64,000 nt of DNA from NCBI GenBank assembly GCA_015847255.1, contig JADLZK010012646.1, forward strand, positions 806,001-870,000. Direction: 5' to 3'. This stretch comes from Hyparrhenia diplandra. Taxonomy: Eukaryota > Streptophyta > Magnoliopsida > Poales > Poaceae. Each line of letters begins with the position of its first letter. Position 1 is the first letter of the stretch. Below are positions 43,964 through 55,335 of the stretch, one piece after another. The notes under the pieces are model-generated. The model ran no database searches, was not told the origin of the DNA, and saw only the letters and a list, made by a program, of their open reading frames with translations. The translations under genes and the position numbers were made by a program.

Positions 43964-44827
43964 ATTTTTTTGTGTGGCATTAGTACGAGTAGTTACATCT
44001 CATGTTCACAATTTGGGACAATTTCAAGTTGTTTTGCTATATTTCATGAATTATTTTTATTTTCTTGCATTTTCTTGACCACTCCATATTTGAACTGCAG
44101 GTACATGAAATAATGGACTGTGGTCATTCAAAAAATGTTATTCATGATGTTTGGCGTATGTTTAGGCTCAATCCGGAGACTCGCGTGAAATTACGAACAT
44201 TTATGTGCCCGAACATGACGAGTTACGTGCGGGAAAGGTGTTTTGAAATTCTATAAAATCCAAACGAAGTTTAAAAATCCGAAACTTGGCGAGGTGTCTT
44301 GTCATCTCATGAGGAGGCTGAAAAAAATTTGAAAAAGTTTCGAGCAAGTTGTGACGTTGGATGGCTAAAACCCGGACATCTCACACTTGATCACATGTGA
44401 TCAAGTGTGGGGATCTCTCGGGTTGTAGCCATCCGACGTCACAACTTGCTCGAAACTTTTTCAAATTTTTTTCCACAGCCTCCACATGAGATGACAAGAC
44501 ACCTCGCCAAGTTTCGTGATTTTTAAACTTCGCTTGGATTTTATAGAATTTAAAAACACTTCTCCCCCGCAGTAACTCGTCATGTTCGACACCAAAATGT
44601 TCGCAATTTCGCGCGAGGACCTGAATTGAGCCCAAACATACGCCAAACATCATGAATAATAATTTTTGAATGACCAAATACCATTATTTCATGTACTGCA
44701 GCTCAAAATTGAGTGGTCCGTAAAATGCAAGAAAATATAAATAATTCATGAAATATAGCAAAACAACTTGAAATTGTCCCAAATTCGAATATGACATGTA
44801 ATTATTGTACCAAGGCAAAACAAAAAA
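43964..44827. repeat. ~0.86-kb palindrome (inverted repeat, ~430-bp arms)
   Basis: The centre is at 44,395/44,396 inside cttgatcacatgtgatcaag, with almost no spacer. Arms remain similar out to ttcgtcccat (43,964) and atgggacgaa (44,827), with scattered mismatches. Both arms continue outward into subterminal gccgagtg repeats. Confidence 0.88.
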
Positions 44828-45351
44828 ATGGGACGAAAAAAAACAAAAAATGATGAATTTGCCGAGTGCCACGAGGACACTTTCGGCAACCGGGCTCTTT
44901 GCCGAGTGCCTAAACGCGTGGCACTCGGCAAAGGGTATTTTAAAAAAAATAAAAGCGGTGCGTTTTGCCGAGTGCCGCTTCCGGCACTCGGCAAAGCCCA
45001 TAAATATCGGGGCGAACAGACCATTTCAGGTCATTCGACCGCCGCGCCCTACCCCGCCGCCGCCGCCGCTTAAAAATCGCCGCCGCCGCCGCCGTTCCGC
45101 CGCCCGGACCCGCCGCCGCCGGGCTTGCGGATCCGCCACCCCGCCGCCGGACCCCCGCCGCCGCCGGGCCGCCTCGCCCGGGCGGTCTCGTGGCCGCCGG
45201 CGCCGCCGCCCCCGCCGCGCCGATCCGCGGCCGGGCCCAGCAGCTTCCGCCGGCGTCCGGCTGCGCGCCGCCGGCGCCACGGCAGCCATAAGGCGGCGCT
45301 TCGGCCCCGCCCCCCGTCGGTTGGCCGCCCCCCGTCCCCGTGGGGCGAGGT

Positions 45352-45546
45352 GAGGAGGAAGGAGGAAGGGGAAGGAGGAAGAGGGAGAAAGGGAGGAAGA
45401 GGAAGGAGAGGAAGGAGAGGAAGGAGAGGAGGAAGAAGGAGGAAGGGAAGAAGAGGAAGGAGAGGAGGAAGAATGAGGAAGGGAAGAAGAGGAAGGGAAG
45501 AAGAGGGAGGAGGAAGAAGGGGAAGGAGAGGAGGAAGAAGGGGAAG
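45352..45546. repeat. ~195-base homopurine tract
   Basis: 45,352-45,473 and 45,475-45,546 are purines only on the plus strand (aggaggaag-type repeats), broken by one T. It lies in the 5' GC-rich part of the CACTA element and would encode Lys/Arg/Glu-rich text. Confidence 0.9.
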
Positions 45547-45745
45547 CGGAGGAGGAGGAAGAAAGTGCCTCTCGGACCGGTCGTCGCCGTCGTGCCCGTC
45601 TTCTTCGGTGATCGACGCCGTCGTCGCCGACCGTTGCTCTTGCCGTTTCCGCGCCAAGGTAAGCCATATCTTTCTAGTAGTGGTTAGTAGTAGTGGTTAG
45701 TACTAGTAGTTAGTAGGGTTAGTAGTAGTAGTTAGTAAATAGTTT

Positions 45746-45857
45746 GGTGGCCTTCGTGCCCATATTGGTGGTTGGTGGCCTTCGTGCCCATATTGGTGGT
45801 TCGTGGCCTTCGTGCCCATATTGGTGGTTGGTGGCCTTCGTGCCCGTTCTCGGTATA
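45746..45857. repeat. 28-bp tandem repeat, four copies
   Basis: The unit ggtggccttcgtgcccatat + tggtggtt repeats at 45,746, 45,774, 45,802 and 45,830 (the last partial), with a fifth degenerate piece near 45,870. Confidence 0.88.
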
Positions 45858-46222
45858 TGCATGTGGTTGTTGGCCTTCGTGCCATGTTTTTGCAGGTTTG
45901 GGAACCTCCCGTGCGGGGAGGTGTCTGCCGAAATTTTTAGTCGATAATTTTTTTTTGCCCTTGTTTTGTAGGAGGACTGTGGGAGGGACTCGGCGACCCC
46001 GATCGTCCTCGTGGGCGCTGCGTGTCTTGCTGCACCGCGTCTCCACCGACACCGTAGGTATTAATCACCTCCGTCCCGTCCTTGTAGTTGTCTTACATAG
46101 CGCGACCCGGTTAGGCGTCTCCCGTCCGAAAGAGATGAGCGTTGGTATGCGCATATGTGCATATCTCGCGACCGTATCTCGTTTTCGGATTGTCCACGTT
46201 TTTGGACAGCCCGTGGATGCAT

Positions 46223-46392
46223 AGACAAGGTTTGGATCCATGCTCGAGGTCCCGTCCGAGCGGATTTTTCGGCGGCACCTCCCGTTGTTCTCCGGATACA
46301 CACTCTCCCGCCGGGGACGTATCGGGAGAAAATGGGAGGTGATCGCCGAAATTCGCCCGGACGGGAGTTGAGCATGGATCCAAACCTTGTCT
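46223..46392. repeat. 170-bp inverted repeat inside the CACTA element
   Basis: Left arm agacaaggtttggatccatg, right arm catggatccaaaccttgtct. The arms pair imperfectly over ~80 bases towards a centre near 46,310. Confidence 0.8.
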
Positions 46393-46484
46393 CACGCATC
46401 CCGGGTGGGATTAGGGCCTATCCCTCACCTATTAGATGGTAGGAACGCCGTGTAGATGTAATTGCTGGTTATGTGGCTCGGCCG

Positions 46485-47230
46485 ACATGGGCGTATGACA
46501 GAGGATGGATAACCCGTGAGTGGATGTACACGGGCCGCAAGTAAGAGCCTTGAATGGGTTAGGGGGACCGATGCTTTCTGGAGCAAGCATTTGGCCCAGC
46601 CGCTAAGGGGTCTATTCGGATGCCGTGTCCCTCGCAAGCAAATGTAAGAACAAGAAAAAGCGAGTCAAGATTGAAATGGGCAAACATATTTACAACAACG
46701 GATTCGTCCCAAACTATAGCCATTTGGATCTTCCACGGTGAAGTCGATCGTATTAGAGAGGACGTGGTGAGGCCCCTCCTCGAGGAGTATGATCAAGATG
46801 CGGGGATGGCGGACATGATGGCGAGACTTTCACGATGCACGTTCAATGGAGGATTGGAGGAGGAACCCGAGGAAACCGCAAAGGCGTTTCTACGAGATGA
46901 TGGAGGCGCACAAAGCAGCCCCTTCACGAGAAGATAATGGTTCTGGCTGGATGCCATTTCACGCCTTTATAGCGCTGAAGTCGCAATTGAGCATTAGTCG
47001 AGACGGCCGACACCCTGGCCGTCGATTATTGGCAACCGCTGCTTCAGAGGGTCACGCCCCTGCCGAAGAACACGTCACGAGTCACAAAGACTTCTTCGTG
47101 GACTCAAGATGCCGTATGAGTCGTACCATGCTTGTCCAAAAGGGTGCGTCCTATTTAGGGGAGATCTCAAGGAAGCAACGCACTGTCCAAAGTGCAAAGC
47201 CTCTAGGTGGCCATTGTGGAGAAGTGGCTC
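46485..47230 (+). pseudogene. CACTA TNP2-type transposase N-terminal remnant
   Basis: 46,490-46,745 has the transposase-associated domain pattern (DRGWITREWMYTGRK, then VKIEMGKHIYNNGFVPNYSH and WIFHGE in shifted frames). 46,760-46,960 reads VVRPLLEEYDQDAGMADMM then RRFYEMMEAHKAAP. 47,105-47,215 reads LKMPYESYHACPKGCVLFRG and LKEATHCPKCKASRW, which is the cysteine region before the catalytic core of TNP2 proteins. Frames change at least three times, a stop lies near 46,543, and the catalytic region is absent. It cannot make a transposase. Confidence 0.75.
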
Positions 47231-47401
47231 TTGGACGAGACGTACGAGACCAAGAGACTGCGTCGGAGGTGTCGCTTGGAGATGCAAGGGAAGCCACACC
47301 ACCAAGGCAGCGTGCCCCTCCCAGTGTATATGGACAGATGGGTACGATTCTGTTGATTTTTTTATTCAAGCGCTCAAATCTTTTCACTTCTAACCATCTC
47401 T

Positions 47402-47820
47402 GTGTTCTCCTCGCAGTCAACTTCGCATGAAAACCAGGAGATCAGCGAGTACGCGGGTTGGGCCTTGACTCACAGCGGCAGAGCGACTGACCCGGCCAAC
47501 GTCTACGATCCGGCGAAGGGACCAGAGGCGTACACCAACGCCAACGTCTACCCCAAGCTTACCCAGTACGCCGAGGCGGCAAAGCAGCGCTATGGGGACG
47601 ACTTCGATCCAGCCACCGCGCCCCTAGACACAGACACTGGTGGTGATGAGGTTGGGAGGAGGGAAGCAAAGACGGCGGTATTGGATGGCCCAGCCGCGAT
47701 CAACCCGTCCCTCTATTGACGGCCGGCGTGATTCGCTCAAGGAGCACGACCTCGACCGACATCCCCATAGCACCTCGGCAGCCGAGCTCCACGCAGATGA
47801 TGCAGGACTTTCAGGTAATT
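47402..47820 (+). pseudogene. Remnant of Ptta/En-Spm accessory protein (Transposase_24-like)
   Basis: The frame from about 47,402 reads HENQEISEYAGWALTHSGRA, then AYTNANVYPKLTQYAEAAKQ and RYGDDFDPATAPLDTDTGG. This resembles the C-terminal region of the second CACTA gene product (pattern: EAYTEALEERYGDDP). It ends at a stop at 47,717-47,719, and an adjacent frame continues to about 47,820. It is partial. Confidence 0.5.
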
Positions 47821-49255
47821 TCAGTTTCATTCGTCGTTCCCTGGTTTTACACATGTCCGCTGCCTATGCATTGTTTTAACGTTACGGGTATAATATTGCA
47901 GGCCGGATGGCGGACTTGGAGGCCAAGCGGGCGCCCAGCGGCAGAGTTTGAGGCCGAGCAGCGGCCCGAGGCGAGGCCCATCGGCGGGAGTTGGAGGCAG
48001 ATCCGGCAATACTCGGGCGCGCCCGGTGCGGGATGTGGCGAGCTACTTTCGGGGCCTCGGATCCCGGGTGTGACCCCGCCTCCGTTGCCTCCCTCATTGT
48101 TCGCTCCACCCCCGTTTCCCGTTCCTCCTCCCGCATGCAGACTCCGGTGAGTATATGTTGTTGTTTATTTATTTGCCCCGTGCGCTCACCCTGCGGTACT
48201 AATGAGATCGCCTCTCCTTTGTGCAGCCACGGTCGGGCGGGTTCGAACCCGACTCCTCCGGTGGCCCTTCTCCACCCCATCCAGCCTATCCGGTCGGCCC
48301 GACTCCACAATTACACGTGGGCGGTGGCGTTCCTCCCTCCGGCGCCAGCGGCCACACTACGGGGCTCCACACGCCCCTCCACACCACGGGTGGGCGTTTG
48401 ATCCAAGACCGCAAAGACGGGTGGTATCCGGGGCAAGGTGAGGGCTCTTCGCACCGGGGAGGCCACGGTTCGGGGCCATGAAGTTGAGGTGGTGGTGATG
48501 GATTTATTTTCGATGTTGGACATGTTGCCTTTGTGATGGATCTAGTTTCGATGTTGGACATGTTACATTTCGTTTGGATGTTGGACATGTTTAATTTCAT
48601 TTGGATGTTGGACTATATGTGTGAATTTGTGATATATGTGGATTATATATGTGGATTTGTGAAATATGTGGATTATATATGTGAATTGGTGATATATGTG
48701 GTCTATGATATATATATGAATGCTTATGGTATATGTATGTGTTGATGGAGGCTGTGAATCAACAGAAACAGCAAAAAAAAATAAATTTCCTAGCTTTCTT
48801 CGAAAGTGCAAGCACTCGGCAAAGTCGGGTACCCGCATTTGGAATGGCATTTGCCGAGTGCAGGCCGGCACTCGCAAAAATGACCATAACTTTGCCAAAG
48901 TGTATTTTGTATTTTGTTTTTTTCGTAAAATAATTACTTTGCCGAGTCTTTGAGATCCGGCACTCGGCAAAGTTTCAAAATACAAATCTTTACCGAGTGC
49001 GGACGTTTGGCACTCGGCAAAGAACCTTCCATATTTAATGGTCGACGCCGAGTTCGCCGAATGATCGACATGGCACTCGGCGAACCCTTCGCCAACTGCC
49101 GGTTTTGGCACTTTCGGCAAAGACTCGTTTGCCGAGTCAATCTTTGCCGAAAGTGGGGGTCGCCGAGTTTGGCACTCGGAAAAGACTTTGCCGTCTGCGG
49201 AACAGCCTTTGCCTAGTGCGTTCCGCACTCGGCAAAGCCGCCGTTTCCTGTAGTG

Positions 49256-49830
49256 AGTGGAGGCAGAAACAAGGCATGTACCTCCTCTGATTCAAATTAT
49301 AAGATGTTTTTGGCTTTTCTACATACATTGTTTTCAGATCTGTTGTCAGAACTGAGGAAATACATGATAAGAAACTGCTGTCAGATCTGTTGAGATGTTC
49401 CTTCATTTCAGCAGCGGTGGTTGTGCTTGTATATATGCTTCGTTTGGTTGTTGGAAATGAGCAATGAGAATAGATTATATATTTCGGCTTTTCATCAAAA
49501 TATTATATATTTCGGGTTCACCTTCTTGCCCTTGCATAATTTCTAGCATTTGGTATGAATTATGAAAGCATTGTTTACACGAAGAGTGAGCTGCAATTTA
49601 ATAGTATTCAACAATCAAGCAATACCTTATTTGGATGGAAATTGTCTAAGTATTACTAATCAGGTGGGCTCATCTAGCAGCTCAATGTCATGGAACGGAA
49701 AAGTCATGTGCTCATGTACCAACAATTCTAATATGTGTAAAACTTCCATGTATCACTGTGGCGCCGGTTGCTGCATGTGTTACTGTTATGGTGACTAATG
49801 AGATGCACTTCTGGCTCACTGAGTTCTAGA
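49256..49830. other. Distal 3' flank of the NAT gene
   Basis: This is the pre-insertion continuation of the NAT 3' region after the CACTA element. No gene was recognised. Confidence 0.4.
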
Positions 49831-49910
49831 TGGTATGGTATGGTATGGTATGGTATGGTATGGTATGGTATGGTATGGTATGGTATGGTATGGTATGGTA
49901 TGGTATGGTA
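49831..49910. repeat. (TGGTA)16 microsatellite
   Basis: Sixteen perfect pentanucleotide units, followed by degenerate ttgtatagta. Confidence 0.95.
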
Positions 49911-50353
49911 TTGTATAGTAATAATATGGTATAGCATTACTCCATTTCTTAATAATATTTAGCTTGTGAGAATGAGGCCACGATAGAATAACTCATTCCA
50001 TTTTGCAAATCAAATAAGAACAACTTCATTTCCTCAAAACAAACGCTCTATAAAATGTTTGAACACTGATTCTACTTGTTATTTGTTTACAATATACAGT
50101 AGAAGGAAACGATATAATTTTGTACAATTCTCTTAAAAGTAGTTGATATAGCAAACTTAATCACGTCTCATTTATTATGGTAATTTTGAAAATGCCTTGT
50201 GAAAAATAAACGTTGCGTGTGCGTCAGCTGAAGTGTTTCTAGTAGGCATGCAAATATCACTTACCAATACTACAACAGAAAAAAAAAATGCAAATACACT
50301 TACCAATACTACAAAAGAAAAAAAAAAAAAACAGAAGCAAAAGAAAAACAAGT

Positions 50354-50435
50354 TCCGACCCGCTGGATTTGAACCAGCAACCTAAGGATTAAACTACTGA
50401 CACTTCCTTCGCTCCACAAACTGAGCTAAGGTTGG
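50354..50435 (-). tRNA. tRNA-Tyr-like sequence, probably a pseudogene
   Basis: The minus strand has CCAACCTTAGCTCAGTTTGT (acceptor and D arm), AAGGA...TCCTT anticodon stem flanking a 16-base insert, and GCTGGTTCAAATCCAGC (T arm with box B), ending GGGTCGGA. The layout and text follow plant intron-containing tRNA-Tyr. However, the acceptor stem has one A-C mismatch, the D loop lacks GG at the usual place, and no GUA anticodon sits at the expected position. A and B box promoter elements are partly kept. Confidence 0.5.
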
Positions 50436-50439
50436 TTTG

Positions 50440-53330
50440 TGACAATTGATTAACTTAGTTTTTACTTATTGTAGTACTTATTTGCTTGAAAGCACTTCAG
50501 TTCTTTCTTGTGTTGACAAGTTTTTCTGATATGGGTCTCCTTGTTTCCTCGTATAGTTGTTACGCCAGCTATTTCCAAGATGTGAATGGTGTTGAACCAT
50601 ATATCTTGGTTATGGATGAATGGAACAGACATATTCGAGATGCTCCTGAACATATACATATATATAAGCATGCGCAAAGCGACACATATATATATATGAG
50701 CTTTTGCATCGAATGTGGATGGTATATGTCTAAGTTAACACGCACCAGAGCAACGATGAGCACAACATGTTGCACTTGCACCTTCCCATTTAGGTCGCCG
50801 AGACACGATGCTGGCTTAGCTTTGCAGCATGCATCGAGTCCGCTACTGGTTATATGGCAGCACCTAGTCATTCTCTGTCGAACATCTGGCTCGAACCACA
50901 TCGCTGGCTGAGTATCAATATGTCTAGTGCTATTTCAGTAGCGACACTACTCACTAGATCTGGTTATTGAATTTAAACTTGGATTAAATAGAACCATAAT
51001 GTCGAACTTTAGATCGATGGCCGATCTGCCCAAATAAAAAATAAATTTCTGTCCTACAACGGGTGATCATAATGTTGGCCTAGATGGACAAGCCAGTGTC
51101 TCCGGCGTCGGCTCTCTTTCCTTGTCTTCCCATGGGCTCTAAGATGTTTGGGGTACCGGGGTACCATGATGTTGGGCTAGGCCGTCTGCTCTTAGGAGGC
51201 TGCCTTCTCGTAGTTTTGGTTTCAGTCGAGACGAAGCAAAGCAATTAAACCCAGCTCTGCCAGCTTAGCTGACTTTAGCCTAGTCCAAATCAAAACTAAA
51301 AAGATTGTTTTTTGAATTGAGATGCAACAGAAACAGTATTTTCATTTCACCTACAACACTTGTAAAAATTTGAAGAAGAAAAAAACACTATTTCAACGTG
51401 GTAAAGTTGTGACTAGCTAGGTCGATAATGAACCATTCGAATTTAAAAAATTACACTCCTCATCCCCCAAAAGGGGTGAAACAATATTACATAGAGTGAA
51501 AGTTATTATAGATGATAAACACGATATAACAAAATACACGCAACATCGAGATGTGACAGCATGAAAGGAAAACAAACTACATCCACACAAATTTTTCATT
51601 ACAAAGATAGATATAAACGAGCAAGATAAGCATATAGTAGCACGTCCACAACGGAATTGCAAACAAAAAAACTACTAGTAATTACAAATTGAAAAATCGA
51701 AATAGTCCAGATGACTAGATGGACTAATTAAGGTAAAGTTAAGTTTACCTTTAAGGGCATACAAAACACACAAAATACAATGGTCGAAACCATCTACTAA
51801 TGGAAACATGGAAACCAATTTAAAAACATATATTTGTCATTTTCATATGATTATTCTAGTTTCAGTTTATAACGTTTTTCAAGTGAGTACATATATGGAT
51901 GTACACAGTTTTTTTTCAAAAAAAGTTAACCAACCAAAAAAAAAAAGTTAACCAATTTAAAAATAGTATTAATATTGTGGAAATCCTAACCATGCACACG
52001 GGTTTGAGACGACATTGAGTAACAGATCTGTCACGTTCATACTTTCTATTTTTTTAAAAAAAAAAGTTAACACTTTGAAAAAGAGTATTTTGTTTTGTAC
52101 TCCCTCTATTTTTATATATAAAAAGAGAGAGTAGATTCTGGGGTAGTGCTAAGTTCATATAAAAAGATACTAATATTTATATCGCACTACTAATAGGTAC
52201 TATTGGATTCTTCATGAAGCACACACTGTATTTTCATACAATATTAATACTATTTTTATAAGCTTTTAATATAGTTTGATTTACTTGAGCAGATATAGAA
52301 TTGTATTCTTCTTGTGGGCGGTACGTAGGAGTAGGTGTTGTTCGGGCGTAATAAGAAGGGCTTGCATAAGCATGTTTGTTTGCTTGACATGACATAACAC
52401 TTCCGTGGTCTTGTCTTTATTGTTTAGAAAAATCACGAGAGAGTTGCTGGGTTATATTTTTAGAAAGGAAGACAACCAAGCGAAAGGAAGACAACCAAGC
52501 AACTAAAGATTAGCATCTAAGCAAGTTTAGAACCCGGGAATGAAAGAGGCGCTAATTCAGTTCAGTCTCACCTTCTGATCCTAATATCCTATGCACAGTA
52601 TATTAGAACAAGATTAGCGACAGATGCGGCGTCGCTGTCATCATGTGCCGCCTCTATTTCTCATATTAAGCATATAGGAGTGTACACATGACTAACCGTT
52701 TGGCTAAATCATATTTTTCTCAATGATCTTCTCTAAAAATATGCTACATATTCAGAAGACTAGCTAGAACCCGAGTAACTAGGCAGTATCCCCATATAAA
52801 CAGCCAACAACTTGTGTATATAATTAAGCAACACCTTCGATGACCGATCTCGTCTTGGGAACATATATATAGTAATCAAGGTGTGACCCAGAGGTGCCAC
52901 ATGGGAACAACAATTAGGGTCTACAATATGAGCCAAATCTGAGCTAGCTAACCTTGAGTTCTTCATAACTTAACAGTTAATGAGCTATGGACACATGTTC
53001 TATTTTGATTAGAAATCAGAGTGTTTGTTAAAATTACAAAAATCTGTGGGCTTCTGGACAGTTGCTGGCAATGCACGTGGTTAGTGGCCACATGTAATAC
53101 TAGTACTAATTAAGCATGCCGGAAATGATTGGTGAGACACTTCTTCACCAAATAATGAATAATCCTTTGTTAAAAAGAGATCAACTGAATAATCTGTAGC
53201 ATATACAACACATGTAGGAGCCGGTTACTTTCTAATAATCCATACAAGTAACATATGCCACATGTAGTCGATCCGTGAACACTCCATCCCCTCTATTGCC
53301 AACGTGCCCGTTGGGCCCGCTGTCAACACG
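50440..53330. other. 2.9 kb with no recognisable gene
   Basis: AT-rich DNA with many short A-runs. Short open stretches show no family features. A few TE-like phrases occur but no element ends were found. Confidence 0.5.
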
Positions 53331-53339
53331 GGAACCAAG

Positions 53340-54600
53340 AACTTTGAGCTCCGACCTGGCCTAATCAAGATGGTGTAGGCAAACCAATTTTATGGTTTGC
53401 CAAGTGAGGACGCAAATGCGCATCTGCAACACTTCCTCGAGCTCAGTGACACCTTTGTCATCAAAGATGTTGCACCAGATGCCATTAGACTCCGTCTGTT
53501 TCCCTTCTCCATCTCGGGGAGGGAGAAACAATGGTTCTACAAAGAGAAGGAAGTTGTCGACACGTGAGACAAATGTTCCACACCGTTCCTCACTAAATTC
53601 TTCCCCACGGGTAAAACTCACACCCTGAGGGGAAGAATTGCCAACTTCCAGCATAATTCTATGGAACCCATACCTGCGGCATGGGAAAGGCTACAAGAGT
53701 ACATTCAAGCATGCCCGCACCATGGGATGGAAAAATGACTCGTGATGTAGAACTTCTACAATGGGTTAACACCCATGTCAAAAGAGCACATTGATGCCAC
53801 TGCTGGAGGTGCCTTCCTCTCACTCACCATTGATAGAGCAACAACTCTTATGGAGAAAATGGTATCCAATCAAGCTTGGGGGAGGAAAGTTTTTGCAAAC
53901 AAGAAGAAAGCATGCATACCATGGATTAGATGGACATGCTTGCTACAATGGATCTCCTGTTGAAAGAACTTGACATGTGCGCCACCGAAGAAGAAGAAAC
54001 ATACGGCACTGTCAAGGCCATAGACTCACATGTAACATGTGAAGTCTGTGGCAATGTTGGCCATTCAAGGAATGACTGCCTCGAAACCCGCAAAGACATC
54101 ACCTACATCAACAACGGGTTCCGCCAACAAGGAGATCATAATGGGTGGAATAATCAATCGCACCCACGAAACCAAGGAGGTAATTCAAACTCAAGGTAAC
54201 AATTCAAATCCTCTCTCCTTGGAAGACTTGGTCTTAAACCAAGCAAAAATAATTGAAGATCTTTCAAAGTTGATGCTCAATGAAAAACAATTGAAAACAT
54301 TATTTTTAAAATTAAAAATTTAACTTCTTCTTATGAAAGACAACTGAGCTTTAATAAAATGGTAGAAACTCAGTTAGGTCAGTTTGCTATTGCTTTACCT
54401 ATTGCTGGTTTGGGAAAAGTTTTGGGGCAACCCAAAACTTCTCTTGAATCTGTCAAAATGGTCTCAACGAGGTCTGGTAAGCCTCTATGTCGGGAAGATA
54501 GAAAGTTTCTTCCTCAAACTCTAGTAGTAAGTTTCTTCCTCCCAACTTCTCCTCTCTTCCCCCGTTGTACCCAGATACCCAGATTCTAGAGGATTCTAGA
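53340..54600 (+). pseudogene. Ty3/gypsy (Athila-like) gag pseudogene fragment
   Basis: Plus-strand frames read FYGLPSEDANAHLQHFLELS, IKDVAPDAIRLRLFPFSISG, and FLTKFFPTGKTHTLRGRIAN (stop at 53,568-53,570). Next come SKEHIDATAGGAFLSLTIDR and the zinc knuckle CEVCGNVGHSRNDC near 54,050. A tail near 54,360 reads MVETQLGQFAIALPIAGLGK. Order and content match Athila/Tat-type gag. Several stops and frameshifts occur, and no LTR or pol is visible. Confidence 0.75.
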
Positions 54601-55335
54601 GGATATTGCAGTGAGATTAGTAGCCCAGGTGTGGGGTTGCTATAACATGTGGGTGGTACTCGCACTCGGAGCACCTGCTCCCCTCCCTAACATGTGGGCC
54701 CAGTGTGTGGGACCCTGCTAAATCGGCCACCACTAGAAGTGTGGGAGCACGGTGTCAGTCTCATAGGCTCAGTTGCCCAGCCGGCAGATCGACGCCTGAC
54801 AAGCTTTGCCGTCTCTTCCTGCTTTGCGGCGGCGGCTGCGGCGCCGGATGAGCCCCACCCTAGACACCGGCGGACGGGCGCCGATCTGCATCCATGAGTG
54901 AAATCGAGGAGGGGAGTAGGCAATGCTCCGGCAGCGTCAGCGGACGAGCCGGCGATTCACCTGGGTTCGTCTCCTCCCTCTCCTCTCCTCTCCTCTCCTC
55001 TCCTCTCCTCTCCTATCTCGCAAAACAATAATCTATGCACATCATGCTCATCCATTTCATTTGGCCAAAATAAGTGGGATTACAGACAGATTTGGAGTCA
55101 ACAGAAGGTAGGTAAAGAGGAACAAGAGCCCACAATGGATTACATAGGCTCTCTCACATATTTTATCTACTGCTGCTGATAATGCCTTCCATTGTTTGCT
55201 TGAGGAGCTCACAATCTGGAATTCCCTCATTTTGATCTTGAGATGGTGAACAGAAATCTTAGTATCTTCCAAAGGGTTTCGATGTGGCAATTAAATGTGT
55301 TAACAACCCGCAAAGCCCAGCTTTGGAGGACCGGT
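54601..55335. other. Region between gag fragment and MATE stop codon
   Basis: GC-rich 54,690-54,960 has no recognised protein. 55,060-55,335 is probably the MATE 3' UTR on the minus strand. Confidence 0.35.
54979..55013. repeat. (TCCTC)n microsatellite
   Basis: About seven tcctc units. Confidence 0.85.

Larger units (their letters stand above)
43561..49255 (+). mobile_element. CACTA (En/Spm) element, 5.7 kb, complete ends
   Basis: Starts CACTACAGGAA and ends TTCCTGTAGTG, perfect inverted termini, with the 3-bp target duplication agt on both sides. Subterminal regions carry many tttgccgagtgc repeats in both orientations (about 43,575-43,940 and 48,800-49,240). The interior has a large palindrome, a GC-rich 5' exon region, a TNP2 transposase remnant and a Ptta/En-Spm accessory-gene remnant. 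The transposase is frameshifted and lacks its catalytic part, so the element is non-autonomous, although its ends could be mobilised. Confidence 0.93.

Noticed and set aside
45026..45700. Long Ser/Pro- or Arg/Glu-rich open frames in the CACTA element
   Set aside because: Produced by the homopurine/homopyrimidine tract and CCG repeats; no domain.
45746..45857. Four 28-bp repeats considered as a CRISPR-like array
   Set aside because: Units are contiguous with no unique spacers, inside a plant CACTA element; an ordinary tandem repeat.
49728..49937. Open frame of repeated YHTIP residues
   Set aside because: Translation of the (TGGTA) microsatellite.
50462..50911. Opposed open frames of 110-141 codons
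   Set aside because: No domain, signal or conserved motif, and each is a shadow of the other; insufficient evidence for a gene.
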